DNA from: Emcibacter sp. SYSU 3D8
GTDB taxonomy: Bacteria > Pseudomonadota > Alphaproteobacteria > SMXS01
NCBI RefSeq assembly: GCF_039655875.1
Contig: NZ_JBBYXK010000002.1
Span: 930,001-994,000 of the forward strand
Direction of reading: 5' to 3'
DNA length: 64,000 bases
Shown here: piece by piece, positions 1-9,332 of the stretch
Layout of the letters: the number at the start of each line of letters is the position of its first letter
How positions within the stretch are numbered: the first letter of the stretch is position 1
Notes under the pieces: model-generated
Database searches by the model: none
Seen by the model: the letters and a program-made list of their open reading frames with translations, nothing else
Told to the model about the DNA's origin: nothing
Made by a program: the position numbers and the translations under genes

Positions 1-1
1 C

Positions 2-526
2 CGCCGCAGGGGACTGCCGGTCGCACTCGCCATCCTCTATATCGAGACCGCGCGCCGCGCCGGCTGGAAGGCGTGGGGGCTGGATTTCCCCGGCCATTTC
101 GTGTTGCGACTCGACGGCGAGGGCGACCGGGTGATCCTGGACCCGTTCCATGCCGGCGTGACGGTGGAGCCGCCGGCGCTGCGCCAGTTGCTGAAGACCT
201 ATGTGGGGCCGGACGCCGAGTTGGAGCCGAAATATTACGAGCCCATGTCCGACCGCTCGATCCTGCTGCGCCTGCTCAATAACATCCGGGGCCGAGCCTT
301 GCAGGGGGGCAACCAGGCGCGCGGGCTGCAGATCATGCAGCGCATGCTGCTGATCGCCCCGGCCGATGCACGGCTGTGGCTCGAAAGCGCGGCGATACAG
401 GCCAAGTCAGGCCAGCTCAAGGGCGCGCGGGAGGCGCTGGAGACGTGCCTGGGCCTGGAGCCGGAGGCGGCGATCCAGCGGCAGGCGGCAAAGCTGATGG
501 AAACACTGCGCCGTGACCTGAACTAG
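2..526 (+). CDS. SirB1-family transglutaminase-like/TPR protein, 3' part
   Basis: The gene enters from the left edge, so its start is not visible. The reading frame is open from base 2. The visible N-terminal part reads as the SirB1 family core, with GLPVALAILYIETARRAG followed by FPGHFVLRL and a VILDPF motif. These match the transglutaminase-like fold found in this family. The C-terminal half (about residues 95-170) is helical with alternating small and large residues, as expected for the tetratricopeptide-like tail. The molecular function of the family is not established; in enterobacteria sirB1 lies next to prfA/hemK, which cannot be checked here. The stop is a clean TAG. The family call is good; the role is unknown. 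Confidence 0.85.
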   Translation, partial: RRRGLPVALAILYIETARRAGWKAWGLDFPGHFVLRLDGEGDRVILDPFHAGVTVEPPALRQLLKTYVGPDAELEPKYYEPMSDRSILLRLLNNIRGRALQGGNQARGLQIMQRMLLIAPADARLWLESAAIQAKSGQLKGAREALETCLGLEPEAAIQRQAAKLMETLRRDLN

Positions 527-568
527 GGAACCAACACCCTGTTCCCGTCATTTACCGCTGGTTACACT

Positions 569-3526
569 ATGGGGCATGGGTGGGATGGTGTGATCGGTAC
601 GCAACAGGCATCGAACGGCATGGCCGCGCGAATCGGCGCCTTCGACTGGTCGCGGACTGCGCTCGGGACGCCAGAAGGCTGGCCGGCGCCGCTCAGGACG
701 CTGGTTTCCCTGATGCACGATTCCCACCAGCCCATCTTCATGGCGTGGGGAACCGATCGCACCTGGCTCTACAACGACGCGTTCGCGCCGATCCTCGGCC
801 GCAAGCATCCCGGCGCCCTCGGGCGACCCAGCGAGGAAGTCTGGGGCGAGGCGTGGGACGAGCTGGGGCCGCTGTTCGACCGGGTATTCGCCGGCGAGCC
901 GGTGCACATGAACGACATCAGCCTGATGCTCGACCGGGACGGCCAGCTTGAGGAATCGCATTTCTCGTTCTCATACACGCCGGTGCGTGGCGAACGCGGT
1001 ACCGTCGAAGGCCTGTTCGGAGTCTGTATCGAGACCACGTCCCAGGTGCTGGCGCTGCGCCGCGAGGCCGCGGCGCAGGAGCGGCGGCGCCGGCTGTTCG
1101 AGAATGCGCCGGGTTTCATCGCCATTCTCAACGGCCCCGACCACGTCTACGAGTTCGTCAATACGGCCTATAGACGGCTGCTCGGCGGCCGCGAGCTGCT
1201 GGGCAAGACGGTCCGCGAGGCGGTTCCCGAGCTGGCGGACCAGGGCTTCTACGACCTGCTCGACCGCACCTATGCCAGCGGCGAGCGTTACGTCGCACAC
1301 CATGTGCCCGTGCGCCTGCGGCCGTCGCCGTCGGATCCGCCCGAGACGCGGTTCCTTGACTTCATCTACGAACCGATCATCGACGAGGGCGGCGCCGTCA
1401 CCGGAATCTTCGTCGAAGGCTACGATGTCACCTCGGTCCAGGCCGCTCAGGAAGGATTGCGCGCCAACGAGCGGCGCCAGGCATTGCTGTTCGAGCTGAG
1501 CGACCGCTTTCGCGACAAATCGGACCTGGCCGATCTGTCCCACGAAGCTGGTGAGCTACTGGGCAAGGCGCTGGGCGTGGACCGGGTCGGCTACGGCACC
1601 GTCGATCCGATTGCCGAAACCATCACCATCGAGCGGGACTGGAACGCGCCGGGCATCAGCAGTCTCGCGGGCGTGCTGCACTTTCGTGACTATGGGTCCT
1701 ATATCGAGGATCTCAAGCGGGGTGAAACGGTGGTGTTCGCCAACGCCGAGACCGACCCGCGCACCGCCGCCACGGCCAGTGCGCTCAAGGCGATCAGCGC
1801 CCAGTCGGTCGTCAACATGCCGGTTACCGAGCATGGCGGGCTGGTGGCGCTGCTTTATTTGAACCATTCCACGGCCCGCGAATGGACTGACGACGAGCTG
1901 GCGCTGATCCGCGATGTGGCCGATCGCACGCGCGTCGTCATCGAGCGCCGCCGCGCCGAACGGGAGCTGCAGGCGCTGGCGTCGTCGCTGGAGCGGCAGG
2001 TGGAGGCGCGCACCGCCGAGCGCGACCGGGTCTGGCGCAACTCTCGCGGCTTGCTGGCGGTCCTTGGGCTGGATGGCCGGTTGCGTGCGGCAAACCCCGC
2101 CTGGCGCCCGATTCTGGGGTATGAACCGGCGCAGATAGCGGGCCGGCTGTACCGGGATTTCGCCCTGCCCGAGGACATCGCCGATGTGGACGCGGCGTTT
2201 GCCGCTGCGGCGGGCGGACCGCATGCAAGCTTCGATACCAGGCTGCGCCACGCCGACGGATCGCCGCGCTGGATCTCGTGGCAGACCGCGCAGGAAGGCC
2301 AGCTGATCTATTGCTATGGGCGCGACATCACGGTGGAGAGGGAACAGGCCGAGGCGCTTCGCCTGGCCGAGGAACAGCTTCGCCAGGCGCAGAAGATGGA
2401 AGCGGTCGGCCAGCTGACGGGCGGTCTTGCCCATGATTTCAACAATCTGCTGACCGGCATCTCCGGCAGCCTGGAGCTGTTGCAGACGCGGGTCGCGCAG
2501 GGCCGCTACAAGGAAATCGAGCGTTATGTGGCGGCGGCCCAGGGGTCGGCCAAACGGGCGGCGGCGCTCACCCACCGGCTGCTTGCCTTCTCGCGCCGCC
2601 AGACGCTCGATCCCCGGCCGGTCAACGTCAACCGGCTGATCACCGGCATGGAAGACCTGGTCCGCCGCACGGTCGGCCCGGAGATCACGGTCGAGGTGGT
2701 CTGTGCCGGCGGCCTTTGGACCACGTTCGCCGATACCAACCAGCTCGAGAACGCGTTGCTCAATCTGTGCATCAATGCCCGCGACGCCATGCCCCAAGGC
2801 GGCCGCCTGACCATCGAGACCGCCAATCGGTGGCTCGACGGACGCGGCGCGCGCGAGCGCGACCTGGCGCCGGGCCAATATATCTCCCTGTGCGTGTCCG
2901 ATACGGGCACCGGCATGGCGCCCGAGGTGATCGCCCGCGCCTTCGATCCGTTCTACACCACCAAGCCGCTGGGCGCGGGCACCGGGCTGGGCCTGTCGAT
3001 GATCTATGGCTTTGCCCGGCAGTCGGGCGGCCAGGCCCGCATCTATTCCGAAGAGGGCCAGGGCGCCACGGTGTGCCTCTATCTGCCCCGGCACCTGGGC
3101 GAAGACCCGCCGGATGAGCCAGGCGAGCCGGTCGCCGGGATCGCGCCGGCCGGCGATGGCGAAACGGTGCTGGTCGTCGATGACGAGCCGACAGTGCGCA
3201 TGCTGGTGCTCGAGGTGCTGGAAGAACTCGGCTACCATTCGCTGGAGGCCGTCGACGGCGCCACGGCGCTGAAAATCATCGAATCCGATGCCCGCATCGA
3301 CCTGATGGTGACCGATGTGGGCTTGCCCGGCGGCATGAACGGGCGCCAGATTGCGGATGCGGGCCGCCAGATCCGGCCGGCGCTGAAGGTGCTGTTCATC
3401 ACCGGTTACGCCGAGAATGCTGTGGTCGGGAACGGCCAGCTGGAGCCGGGCATGGAATTGCTGACCAAGCCATTCGCCATGGAAGATCTGGCCGCGCGCA
3501 TCAGGGACCTGGTCGCCAGACCCTAG
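569..3526 (+). CDS. PAS/GAF hybrid sensor histidine kinase with receiver domain
   Basis: This 985-residue protein has no membrane segments and is probably a cytoplasmic sensor. In order I see a PAS domain (about 30-160, beginning with the [15 protein letters not shown] type of start), a second PAS (about 175-285), a GAF domain (about 300-460), a third PAS (about 490-590), a HisKA dimerisation domain with phospho-acceptor His622 in [10 protein letters not shown], an HATPase domain with N-box [10 protein letters not shown] and G-boxes SDTGTGM and GTGLGLSM, and a C-terminal receiver (about 866-983) with acidic pair Asp871/Asp872, phospho-acceptor Asp916 and Lys in LLTKPF. The HisKA type is the NtrB-like GLAHDFNN class common in alphaproteobacterial hybrid kinases. 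No response regulator or output gene adjoins it, so it is an orphan. The ATG has no clear Shine-Dalgarno; an in-frame ATG at 620 is an alternative start. Confidence 0.92.
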   Translation: MGHGWDGVIGTQQASNGMAARIGAFDWSRTALGTPEGWPAPLRTLVSLMHDSHQPIFMAWGTDRTWLYNDAFAPILGRKHPGALGRPSEEVWGEAWDELGPLFDRVFAGEPVHMNDISLMLDRDGQLEESHFSFSYTPVRGERGTVEGLFGVCIETTSQVLALRREAAAQERRRRLFENAPGFIAILNGPDHVYEFVNTAYRRLLGGRELLGKTVREAVPELADQGFYDLLDRTYASGERYVAHHVPVRLRPSPSDPPETRFLDFIYEPIIDEGGAVTGIFVEGYDVTSVQAAQEGLRANERRQALLFELSDRFRDKSDLADLSHEAGELLGKALGVDRVGYGTVDPIAETITIERDWNAPGISSLAGVLHFRDYGSYIEDLKRGETVVFANAETDPRTAATASALKAISAQSVVNMPVTEHGGLVALLYLNHSTAREWTDDELALIRDVADRTRVVIERRRAERELQALASSLERQVEARTAERDRVWRNSRGLLAVLGLDGRLRAANPAWRPILGYEPAQIAGRLYRDFALPEDIADVDAAFAAAAGGPHASFDTRLRHADGSPRWISWQTAQEGQLIYCYGRDITVEREQAEALRLAEEQLRQAQKMEAVGQLTGGLAHDFNNLLTGISGSLELLQTRVAQGRYKEIERYVAAAQGSAKRAAALTHRLLAFSRRQTLDPRPVNVNRLITGMEDLVRRTVGPEITVEVVCAGGLWTTFADTNQLENALLNLCINARDAMPQGGRLTIETANRWLDGRGARERDLAPGQYISLCVSDTGTGMAPEVIARAFDPFYTTKPLGAGTGLGLSMIYGFARQSGGQARIYSEEGQGATVCLYLPRHLGEDPPDEPGEPVAGIAPAGDGETVLVVDDEPTVRMLVLEVLEELGYHSLEAVDGATALKIIESDARIDLMVTDVGLPGGMNGRQIADAGRQIRPALKVLFITGYAENAVVGNGQLEPGMELLTKPFAMEDLAARIRDLVARP

Positions 3527-3770
3527 CCCGCACCAGGCGTGTCGGGCGGGCCAGGTTGCATATGGAAAGCGCAGTCGCGGACACCGTGCCGCCGGACCCG
3601 AGTTTTTCCGCCGTAATCCCCGGCTCGTCGTTACAATGCGGGAACGAGCGCTGCCAAGGCGCCGTTAAGCAAGCGGGAAGGTTTTCCTGATTATCAGACG
3701 TGCGCTGGCGTGTTTTGCGCCCGCGCATTGCGCCGTTTCGATCGGGTTCTGCGATCGGGTCTCAACCCGT

Positions 3771-3799
3771 TTGACAGCAACGCGGAGGCGGCGTTAGAG
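3771..3799 (+). promoter_or_regulatory. Candidate sigma70-type promoter for the Nudix-DUF47/pit operon
   Basis: A perfect TTGACA -35 (3771-3776) is followed after 17 bp by a weak TTAGAG -10 (3794-3799). The predicted transcript would begin only about a dozen bases before the TTG start at 3819. The rest of the 292-bp gap 3527-3818 shows nothing else I can support. Confidence 0.35.
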
Positions 3800-3818
3800 C
3801 AGTCGCGAATTTTTAACA

Positions 3819-4952
3819 TTGGGGTTTACCATCAAGCAGATCGCCGCATTACCGTACAGGGCCACATCGGACGCGCTCGACGCGCCCGTGAGCATCCTGC
3901 TGGTCACGTCCATCGAGACGAAGCGGTGGGTGCTGCCCAAGGGCAATCTGGTGAAGGGCCTGTCCGCGCATGCCTCGGCCGCGCACGAGGCCGAGGAGGA
4001 AGCGGGCATCCTCGGCGCGGCATGCCCCACGTCGATCGGCGCCTACCGGTACCGCAAGAAGCGCAACAACGGCGCCTCGCTGATGGTGGACGTGGACGTG
4101 TTTCCCATCGCCGTCACCGACGAACTGGACGAGTGGAAAGAGCAGGACCGCCGCGAGCGGCGGTGGTTCACGCTGGTCGATGCCGCCGAGGCGGTCGACG
4201 AACCCGAGTTGAAGGATATCATCCGCAGCTTCAAGGCAAGTGAAGTCAATCGCGCCATCAAGGCCGGCCCCCTGGCGAGCGTCAGGGGCGTGGGGAGGGG
4301 ATTTCGGATGTTTCACTGGTTCCAGGCGCTGTTACCGCGCCAGGGCAATTTCTTCGCCCTGTTCGAGGCCCACGCGGTCACCCTCAACGCGGGCAGCGAC
4401 GCATTGGTACGGCTGCTCCAGGGCGGACCGGGCATGCAGGACCACATCACGGAGATCGTCGAGCGCGAGAACGAGGCCGACGACATCATCCGCGAGGTGA
4501 TGCAGACCGTCCGGCGCACCTTTCTCACGCCGTTCGATCGCAGCGCCATCATCAGCCTGATCAGCGCCATGGACGACGCCCTCGACCAGATGCAGCAGAC
4601 CGCCCAGGCGATCAGTCTCTACGAGGTCAAGGAATTCGATCAGGAGATGAAGGATATTGCGGCGATCATCGTCGACGCATCGCGGCTGATCGCCGAGGCG
4701 CTGCCATTGCTGCGCAATATCGGCGACAACGGCGTGCGGCTGCACGAATTGACCGAGCGGCTGGTGAAGATGGAAGGCCAGTCCGACGATATCCATGCAG
4801 CCGGGCTGAAGGCGCTGTTCAAGGCGCACGGCAAGAGCAACACGCTGCACTTCATCGTGGCGCGCGAGATCTACAGCCATCTGGAACGCGTCGTCGACCG
4901 GTTCGAGGACGTGGCGAACGAGATTGACGGACTTGTGATCGATCACGCCTGA
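3819..4952 (+). CDS. Nudix hydrolase fused to DUF47/PhoU-like phosphate transport regulator
   Basis: One uninterrupted frame of 377 codons encodes two full-length domains. Residues 1-140 are a Nudix hydrolase with ILLVTS and VLPKGNLVKGL followed by HEAEEEAGI. The catalytic EE-x-G part of the Nudix box is intact, although the usual first Glu and Arg are Leu and His. The LLVTS...PKG style resembles the diphosphoinositol/diadenosine polyphosphate subfamily. Residues 164-377 are a complete DUF47 protein (MFHWFQALLP, FFALFEAHA), a helical PhoU relative that normally stands alone and accompanies Pit transporters. The next gene is pit, with a one-base TGATG overlap, so a role in phosphate uptake control is very likely. 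The start is TTG without a good ribosome site. An internal in-frame ATG at 4308 has a strong one, so DUF47 may also be made separately. A sequencing frameshift that removed a stop cannot be excluded. Confidence 0.85.
   Translation: MGFTIKQIAALPYRATSDALDAPVSILLVTSIETKRWVLPKGNLVKGLSAHASAAHEAEEEAGILGAACPTSIGAYRYRKKRNNGASLMVDVDVFPIAVTDELDEWKEQDRRERRWFTLVDAAEAVDEPELKDIIRSFKASEVNRAIKAGPLASVRGVGRGFRMFHWFQALLPRQGNFFALFEAHAVTLNAGSDALVRLLQGGPGMQDHITEIVERENEADDIIREVMQTVRRTFLTPFDRSAIISLISAMDDALDQMQQTAQAISLYEVKEFDQEMKDIAAIIVDASRLIAEALPLLRNIGDNGVRLHELTERLVKMEGQSDDIHAAGLKALFKAHGKSNTLHFIVAREIYSHLERVVDRFEDVANEIDGLVIDHA
4293..4310 (+). promoter_or_regulatory. Internal ribosome binding site and ATG at the DUF47 boundary
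   Basis: A purine run GGGGAGGGG lies seven bases before an in-frame ATG (4308-4310), exactly at the conserved start of the DUF47 domain. It is much stronger than anything before the annotated TTG start at 3819. It suggests that a free DUF47 protein of 214 residues is translated from the same message. Confidence 0.6.
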
Positions 4953-5956
4953 TGGAAACGACCATCATCGCCCTGCCGTTGCTGGTGGCGCTCGTTGCGC
5001 TGGCGCTGGCCTTCGACTTCCTCAACGGACTGCACGATGCGGCCAACTCCATCGCCACAGTGGTATCGACGCGCCTTTTGTCGCCGGTGCATGCGGTGGT
5101 GTTCGCCGCGATCTTCAACTTCGCCGCCTATTTCGTGTTCGGGCTGAAAGTCGCCGAGACCGTCGGCAAGGGCATCATCGACAAGGACATCGTCGATCCC
5201 CAGGTGATCTTCGGGGCGCTTATCGGCGCGATGTTCTGGAATGTGGTGACCTGGTGGCGCGGTATTCCGTCGTCGTCCAGCCATGCGCTGATCGGCGGAC
5301 TGATCGGCGCCGGCGTCGCCCGGGCCGGGCTCGACGGCATCGTCTGGCCCGGTGTGATCAAGACCGCCTCGGCCATCATGCTGTCGCCCATGATGGGCCT
5401 GTTCCTGTCGATGTTCCTGGTGCTGGCGACGTCATGGCTGTTCATGCGGGCCACGGCGCGGTCGGCCGAAGGCATCTTCCGCAAGCTGCATCTGGTGTCG
5501 TCGGCAGCCTATTCGCTGGGCCACGGCGCCAACGACGCCCAGAAGACCATGGGCATCATCACCGTGCTGCTCTACTCCCAGGGCATGCTGCAGGGCGAGT
5601 TCCACGTGCCGCATTGGGTAGTGCTCAGCTGCTACCTGGCGATCGCGCTCGGCACGCTGTCGGGCGGCTGGAAGATCATCGAGACCATGGGCACGCGAAT
5701 CACCAAGCTGTCGCACCACCAGGGCTTTTGCGCCTCGGCCGGCGGCTCGGTGATGCTGTTCGCCGCCTCGGCCTTCGGGATTCCGGTCTCGACCACTCAC
5801 ACCATCACCGGCTGCGTCGTCGGCGTCGGCGCGGCGCGGCGGGCATCGGCGGTACGCTGGGGCGTCGCCGGCCGCATCGTCGTCGCCTGGCTGATCACCA
5901 TCCCGGCATCGGCGGCAGTGGGCGCGGTCTTCTATCTTCTGACCAGACTTTTCTAG
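4952..5956 (+). CDS. pit: Pit-family low-affinity inorganic phosphate transporter
   Basis: A 334-residue polytopic inner-membrane protein of the PiT family, which imports phosphate (usually as a metal-phosphate complex) with protons or sodium. The two inverted PiT signature repeats are both present: GLHDAANSIATVVSTR near residue 28 and GHGANDAQKTMG near residue 191. Conserved SSSHA and STTHT motifs follow each half. About ten hydrophobic segments can be counted. It shares a TGATG overlap with the upstream Nudix-DUF47 gene, so it is translationally coupled to its likely regulator. The length is on the short side for the family but the protein is complete. Confidence 0.95.
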   Translation: METTIIALPLLVALVALALAFDFLNGLHDAANSIATVVSTRLLSPVHAVVFAAIFNFAAYFVFGLKVAETVGKGIIDKDIVDPQVIFGALIGAMFWNVVTWWRGIPSSSSHALIGGLIGAGVARAGLDGIVWPGVIKTASAIMLSPMMGLFLSMFLVLATSWLFMRATARSAEGIFRKLHLVSSAAYSLGHGANDAQKTMGIITVLLYSQGMLQGEFHVPHWVVLSCYLAIALGTLSGGWKIIETMGTRITKLSHHQGFCASAGGSVMLFAASAFGIPVSTTHTITGCVVGVGAARRASAVRWGVAGRIVVAWLITIPASAAVGAVFYLLTRLF

Positions 5957-5996
5957 CGCAGCCGGCAGGAAACCGGCAGCGTCCGGATATGCATTT

Positions 5997-6020
5997 GTTG
6001 CTCTTGCAACTCGTTATCAA
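5997..6020 (+). promoter_or_regulatory. Possible iron-regulator (Fur-like) operator before the TonB receptor
   Basis: About 50 bp before the receptor start there is an inverted repeat GTTGC-TCTT-GCAAC (5997-6010). It overlaps TTGCAACTCGTTATCAA (6004-6020), which has TTG...CAA ends and the length of an alphaproteobacterial Fur box. The match is imperfect. The location in front of an iron-uptake-type gene is the main support. Confidence 0.3.
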
Positions 6021-6068
6021 AAACCGTAATACAGTCGGCACCCACCAACAGGCCGACTGGACGAAACC

Positions 6069-8207
6069 TTGAGCAACGCCCCTTCCATCACCCTCGTCGC
6101 CCTCGTCTGCGCGGTGCTGAATGCGCCTGCGACCCTGGCTCAGGAAGCCGGTCCGGCGGACACGGCGCCCGATGCCGCGGGCGACACGGTTGTCGTCACC
6201 GCCACACGCACGGTGCTGCCGCCCAATGCCTTGCCCATGACCATCGATGTCATCGACGCGGTCACCCTCGAGCAGCAGGTGCTCATCAGCGGCTCGATCA
6301 TCGACGCGGTGTCGGCCCTGTCGCCCTCGTTCTCGCCGACCCGGCAGAAGCTGTCCGGATCGGGCGAAACCCTGCGCGGGCGTTCGCCGCTCTACGCCAT
6401 CAACGGCATTCCGCAGTCGACCCCGATTCGCGACGGGTCACGCGATGGCTACACCATCGACCCCTTCTTCATCGACAGGGTGGAGCTGATATACGGCTCG
6501 AATGCCTTGCAGGGCATTGGCGCGACGGGCGGCGTGGTCAACCAGGTGACGGTGGGCGCGCCACGGGAAGACGGCTTCACCGGCCGGATCCTGCTTCAGG
6601 GTACGGCCGACAACGGCTTTTCGGGCGACGGCCTCGGCGGCAAGACCGGCGCGCTGGTAAGCTGGAAAACCGGCCGGTTCGACGCCACGATCGGCGGCAC
6701 CTACGAGACGCGGGGCGCGTTTTATGACGGCAAGGGCAACCGCATCGGCGTCGACGGCACCCAGGGCGAGGTGCAGGATTCCGAAAGCTGGTCGGTGTTC
6801 GGCCGGCTCGGCTTCCAGATCGACGACAGCGCCCGTCTCGAGCTGATCGCCAACCGCTTCGAACTGGCGGGTGACGGTGATTACATCGTCGTGCCCGGCG
6901 ACCGGACCATGGGCATTCCAGCCACCAGCATGCGCGGCAAGCAACCGGGCGTGCCGCCGGTCAATCAGGTCGAGACCGTGGCCCTGTCGTTCATCGATGA
7001 CGACCTGGCCGGCGGCAATTTCGTCGCCCAGCTGTTCTACAACCATTCCGAGGATGTCTTTGGCGGCGGTACTTTCGGCACCTTCCAGGATGCGTCCATC
7101 GCGCCGTTGGGTACGCTGTTCGACCAATCCGCCAACCGCTCGCGCAAATATGGCGGCAAGTTCACCTACGAACGCACCATTGCCGGTGGTCTGCGGGGCA
7201 CCATCGGATTCGACGCGTTGTTCGATCGCACCGAGCAGGTTCTCGCGCTGACCGACCGGGCCTGGGTGCCGCCGACCGAATTTCGAAGCCTGGCGCCGTT
7301 CGGCCAGCTCAACCTGGCGCTGTTCGATGAAACGCTGCGGCTGTCCGGCGGCGTGCGCTGGGAGAACGTACAGCTGAAGGTGGACGATTTCACCACGCTC
7401 GCATTCTACGGCGCGCGGCAGGTCTCGGGCGGGTCGCCCAGCTTCGACGAGCCGCTGCTCAATGGCGGCGTTGTCTACGAGCCCTGGAAGGGCATCCGCG
7501 GCTACGTGTCCTATGCCGAAGGCTATACCGTCGCCGATGTGGGCCGGATCCTGCGCGGCATCACCCAGGAAAATGTCGAAATCGACACCTTCCTCGACAT
7601 CAATCCCGTGGTCTCCAACAACCGGGAAGTGGGCATCGAGGTGGACCGTGGGCCGATCACGGCAAGCGCCACCTATTTCTGGTCGAGCAGCAAGAACGGC
7701 AGCCTGCTAGTGCTGAATGCGGGCGGTGTCTACGATGTCCAGCGCCAGCGCGTCGCCATCAAGGGGCTGGAGCTGAACCTGAAGGCGCGGACACCGGTTC
7801 CGGGCCTGGAAGTGTCCGTCGGCTATGCCCATCTGCGCGGGCGCACCGACAGCGACGGCGACGACATTCTCGATATCGACCTGGACGGCGCCAACATCTC
7901 ACCGGACCGGGTCAACCTGTCCGCGTCATACCGCGACGGCCGGTTCAGCGCGTTGGTGCAGGGCCAGATCTACCTGGCCCGCGATTTCCAGGGCGGCGAC
8001 CCGCGCAACAGTTTCGACGGCTACACACTGGTCGACGCGGCGGTGCGCTATGAGACCGACTTCGGCGGCGTATCGCTCAGCATCCAGAACCTGCTGGACC
8101 GGCAATACATCACCTATTACTCGGACACGACGCGGCCGACCGACGACACCCTGTTCTTTGCCGGACGGGGCCGGACGATCACGCTGGCCTGGGACTACCG
8201 GTTCTGA
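6069..8207 (+). CDS. TonB-dependent outer-membrane receptor, siderophore type
   Basis: A 712-residue outer-membrane receptor. A Sec signal peptide (cleavage likely after ATLA, about residue 24) is followed by a TonB-box-like DTVVVTATR and an N-terminal plug domain (about 45-160) with LRGRSPLYAINGIPQ and VELIYGSNALQG. A beta-barrel of about 550 residues follows, with SVGYAHLRG-like strands and a C-terminal SIQNLLDRQYITYYS...WDYRF, where the last residue is the aromatic expected for BAM targeting. Coupling by one overlapping base to a PepSY-TM protein suggests uptake of a ferric siderophore or similar chelate that is then reduced; the actual ligand cannot be told. The TTG start gives the full signal peptide. 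Confidence 0.93.
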   Translation: MSNAPSITLVALVCAVLNAPATLAQEAGPADTAPDAAGDTVVVTATRTVLPPNALPMTIDVIDAVTLEQQVLISGSIIDAVSALSPSFSPTRQKLSGSGETLRGRSPLYAINGIPQSTPIRDGSRDGYTIDPFFIDRVELIYGSNALQGIGATGGVVNQVTVGAPREDGFTGRILLQGTADNGFSGDGLGGKTGALVSWKTGRFDATIGGTYETRGAFYDGKGNRIGVDGTQGEVQDSESWSVFGRLGFQIDDSARLELIANRFELAGDGDYIVVPGDRTMGIPATSMRGKQPGVPPVNQVETVALSFIDDDLAGGNFVAQLFYNHSEDVFGGGTFGTFQDASIAPLGTLFDQSANRSRKYGGKFTYERTIAGGLRGTIGFDALFDRTEQVLALTDRAWVPPTEFRSLAPFGQLNLALFDETLRLSGGVRWENVQLKVDDFTTLAFYGARQVSGGSPSFDEPLLNGGVVYEPWKGIRGYVSYAEGYTVADVGRILRGITQENVEIDTFLDINPVVSNNREVGIEVDRGPITASATYFWSSSKNGSLLVLNAGGVYDVQRQRVAIKGLELNLKARTPVPGLEVSVGYAHLRGRTDSDGDDILDIDLDGANISPDRVNLSASYRDGRFSALVQGQIYLARDFQGGDPRNSFDGYTLVDAAVRYETDFGGVSLSIQNLLDRQYITYYSDTTRPTDDTLFFAGRGRTITLAWDYRF

Positions 8208-9313
8208 TGGACACGCTGGCGCTCGCCCATCGCTGGGCCGGCGGGTTCATCGGCCTGCTGCTGGCGGTGCTCGGGCTCTCGGGCACCTTGCTGATCTACG
8301 AGGATGCCTGGGTGCGGGCGACGGTGCCGCATGCCGCCGATACCCAGGTGACCGACACGGCGGCCATCGCCGCGTCGGTCGGGCAGCTGCTGGCCGATCC
8401 CGACACCCGGCCCAGTTCGATTGTTCTCTCCAGCGCCGGGAACGGCGTGCACCGGCTCTATTACGGCGGCGAGGCGGGCGCCTATGCGAGCCAGGCGGGC
8501 GAGGTGGTCACGCGGTGGACCAGCAAGTGGGACCGCGTCGAGGTCTGGCTGTTCGACCTGCATCACCACCTGCTGGCCGGCGAGACGGGCGAGGCGGTGG
8601 CCGGGGCGGCCGCGCTGGCGGGGCTGGTGTTCGTCGTCACCGGGCTGGTTCTGTGGTGGCGCACATGGCGCCTCTTTTCCCCGCGGCCATGGCCGCGCTC
8701 GCTGTCGCGTCTTGCCATCGTCCAGCATCACAGGGACATGGGCGCGTTGGCGGCGCCCCTGCTGTTCCTGGCGCTTTTGACCGGGGCGATGATGACCATG
8801 CGGCCGGTCTCCGACTTCGTGCTGTCCCCGCTGTCTTCCGCCGCGCAGATGCGCGCGGCGACGGCGCCGCCCACGGTCGAGGGCGGCCCGTTGGCCGAGC
8901 GCCTCGACTGGCCGGCGATGCTGGGCGCCGCCCGCGCGCGGTTCCCCGATGCGGAATTCCGAACCATCGGCCTGCCGAGAAAGCCGGGCGGGCTGATTTC
9001 CCTGCGCATGCGGCAGCCGGCCGAATGGCTGCCGAACGGCCGCACCAATGTGTGGTTCGAGCCGTCCACCGGCGAGATCGTGGCCGTGCGTGACGCGCTG
9101 CGCCTGCCGACCGGCAGCAAGGCATCCAATATGGTCTATCCGCTCCATGCCGCCAAGGTGGGCGGCCTTGTCTATACGGCCCTGATGACGGTGACCGGAC
9201 TGGTCCTGACGTTGCTGGGCACGCTGGCGGTTTTCAGTTTCTGGTTCGCCAGCGGAAGCGCGATCCGGTGGCGCCGCCGCGCCGCCGCACGGGAGCGCAT
9301 GGCGGGAGAATGA
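8207..9313 (+). CDS. PepSY-associated TM protein (iron-uptake partner)
   Basis: A 368-residue inner-membrane protein of the PepSY_TM family. It has an N-terminal segment starting ALAHRWAGGFIGLLLAVLGLSG, a periplasmic PepSY-like part containing the FDLHHHLLAGETG motif, further membrane segments (GLVFVVTGLVLWWRTWR), the conserved QHHRDMGALAAPLLFL motif, and a C-terminal pair of helices with YPLHAAKVGG. The conserved histidines (LAHR, LHHHLL, HHRDMG, PLHAAK) fit haem-binding or electron transfer as proposed for family members next to siderophore receptors. The start codon overlaps the receptor stop (TGATG), so the two are one operon. Ferric-siderophore reduction is an inference from context. Confidence 0.9.
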   Translation: MDTLALAHRWAGGFIGLLLAVLGLSGTLLIYEDAWVRATVPHAADTQVTDTAAIAASVGQLLADPDTRPSSIVLSSAGNGVHRLYYGGEAGAYASQAGEVVTRWTSKWDRVEVWLFDLHHHLLAGETGEAVAGAAALAGLVFVVTGLVLWWRTWRLFSPRPWPRSLSRLAIVQHHRDMGALAAPLLFLALLTGAMMTMRPVSDFVLSPLSSAAQMRAATAPPTVEGGPLAERLDWPAMLGAARARFPDAEFRTIGLPRKPGGLISLRMRQPAEWLPNGRTNVWFEPSTGEIVAVRDALRLPTGSKASNMVYPLHAAKVGGLVYTALMTVTGLVLTLLGTLAVFSFWFASGSAIRWRRRAAARERMAGE

Positions 9314-9332
9314 CCGGAGGCCGGCCGGTCAT
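9310..9332. terminator. Hairpin spanning the stop codons of two convergent genes
   Basis: ATGACCGG (9310-9317) and CCGGTCAT (9325-9332) form a perfect 8-bp stem with a 7-base loop. Each arm carries the TGA stop of one of the convergent genes 8207-9313 and 9329-10027. There is no T-run, so intrinsic termination is uncertain. Confidence 0.4.

Noticed and set aside
527-549. GGAAC followed by CGTC before the hybrid kinase, resembling an EcfG general-stress promoter
   Set aside because: Spacing is only 14 bp instead of about 16-18 and the -10 is not CGTT.
1556-3238. Long minus-strand open frame opposite the hybrid kinase
   Set aside because: Antisense shadow; the plus-strand gene has complete kinase and receiver motifs.
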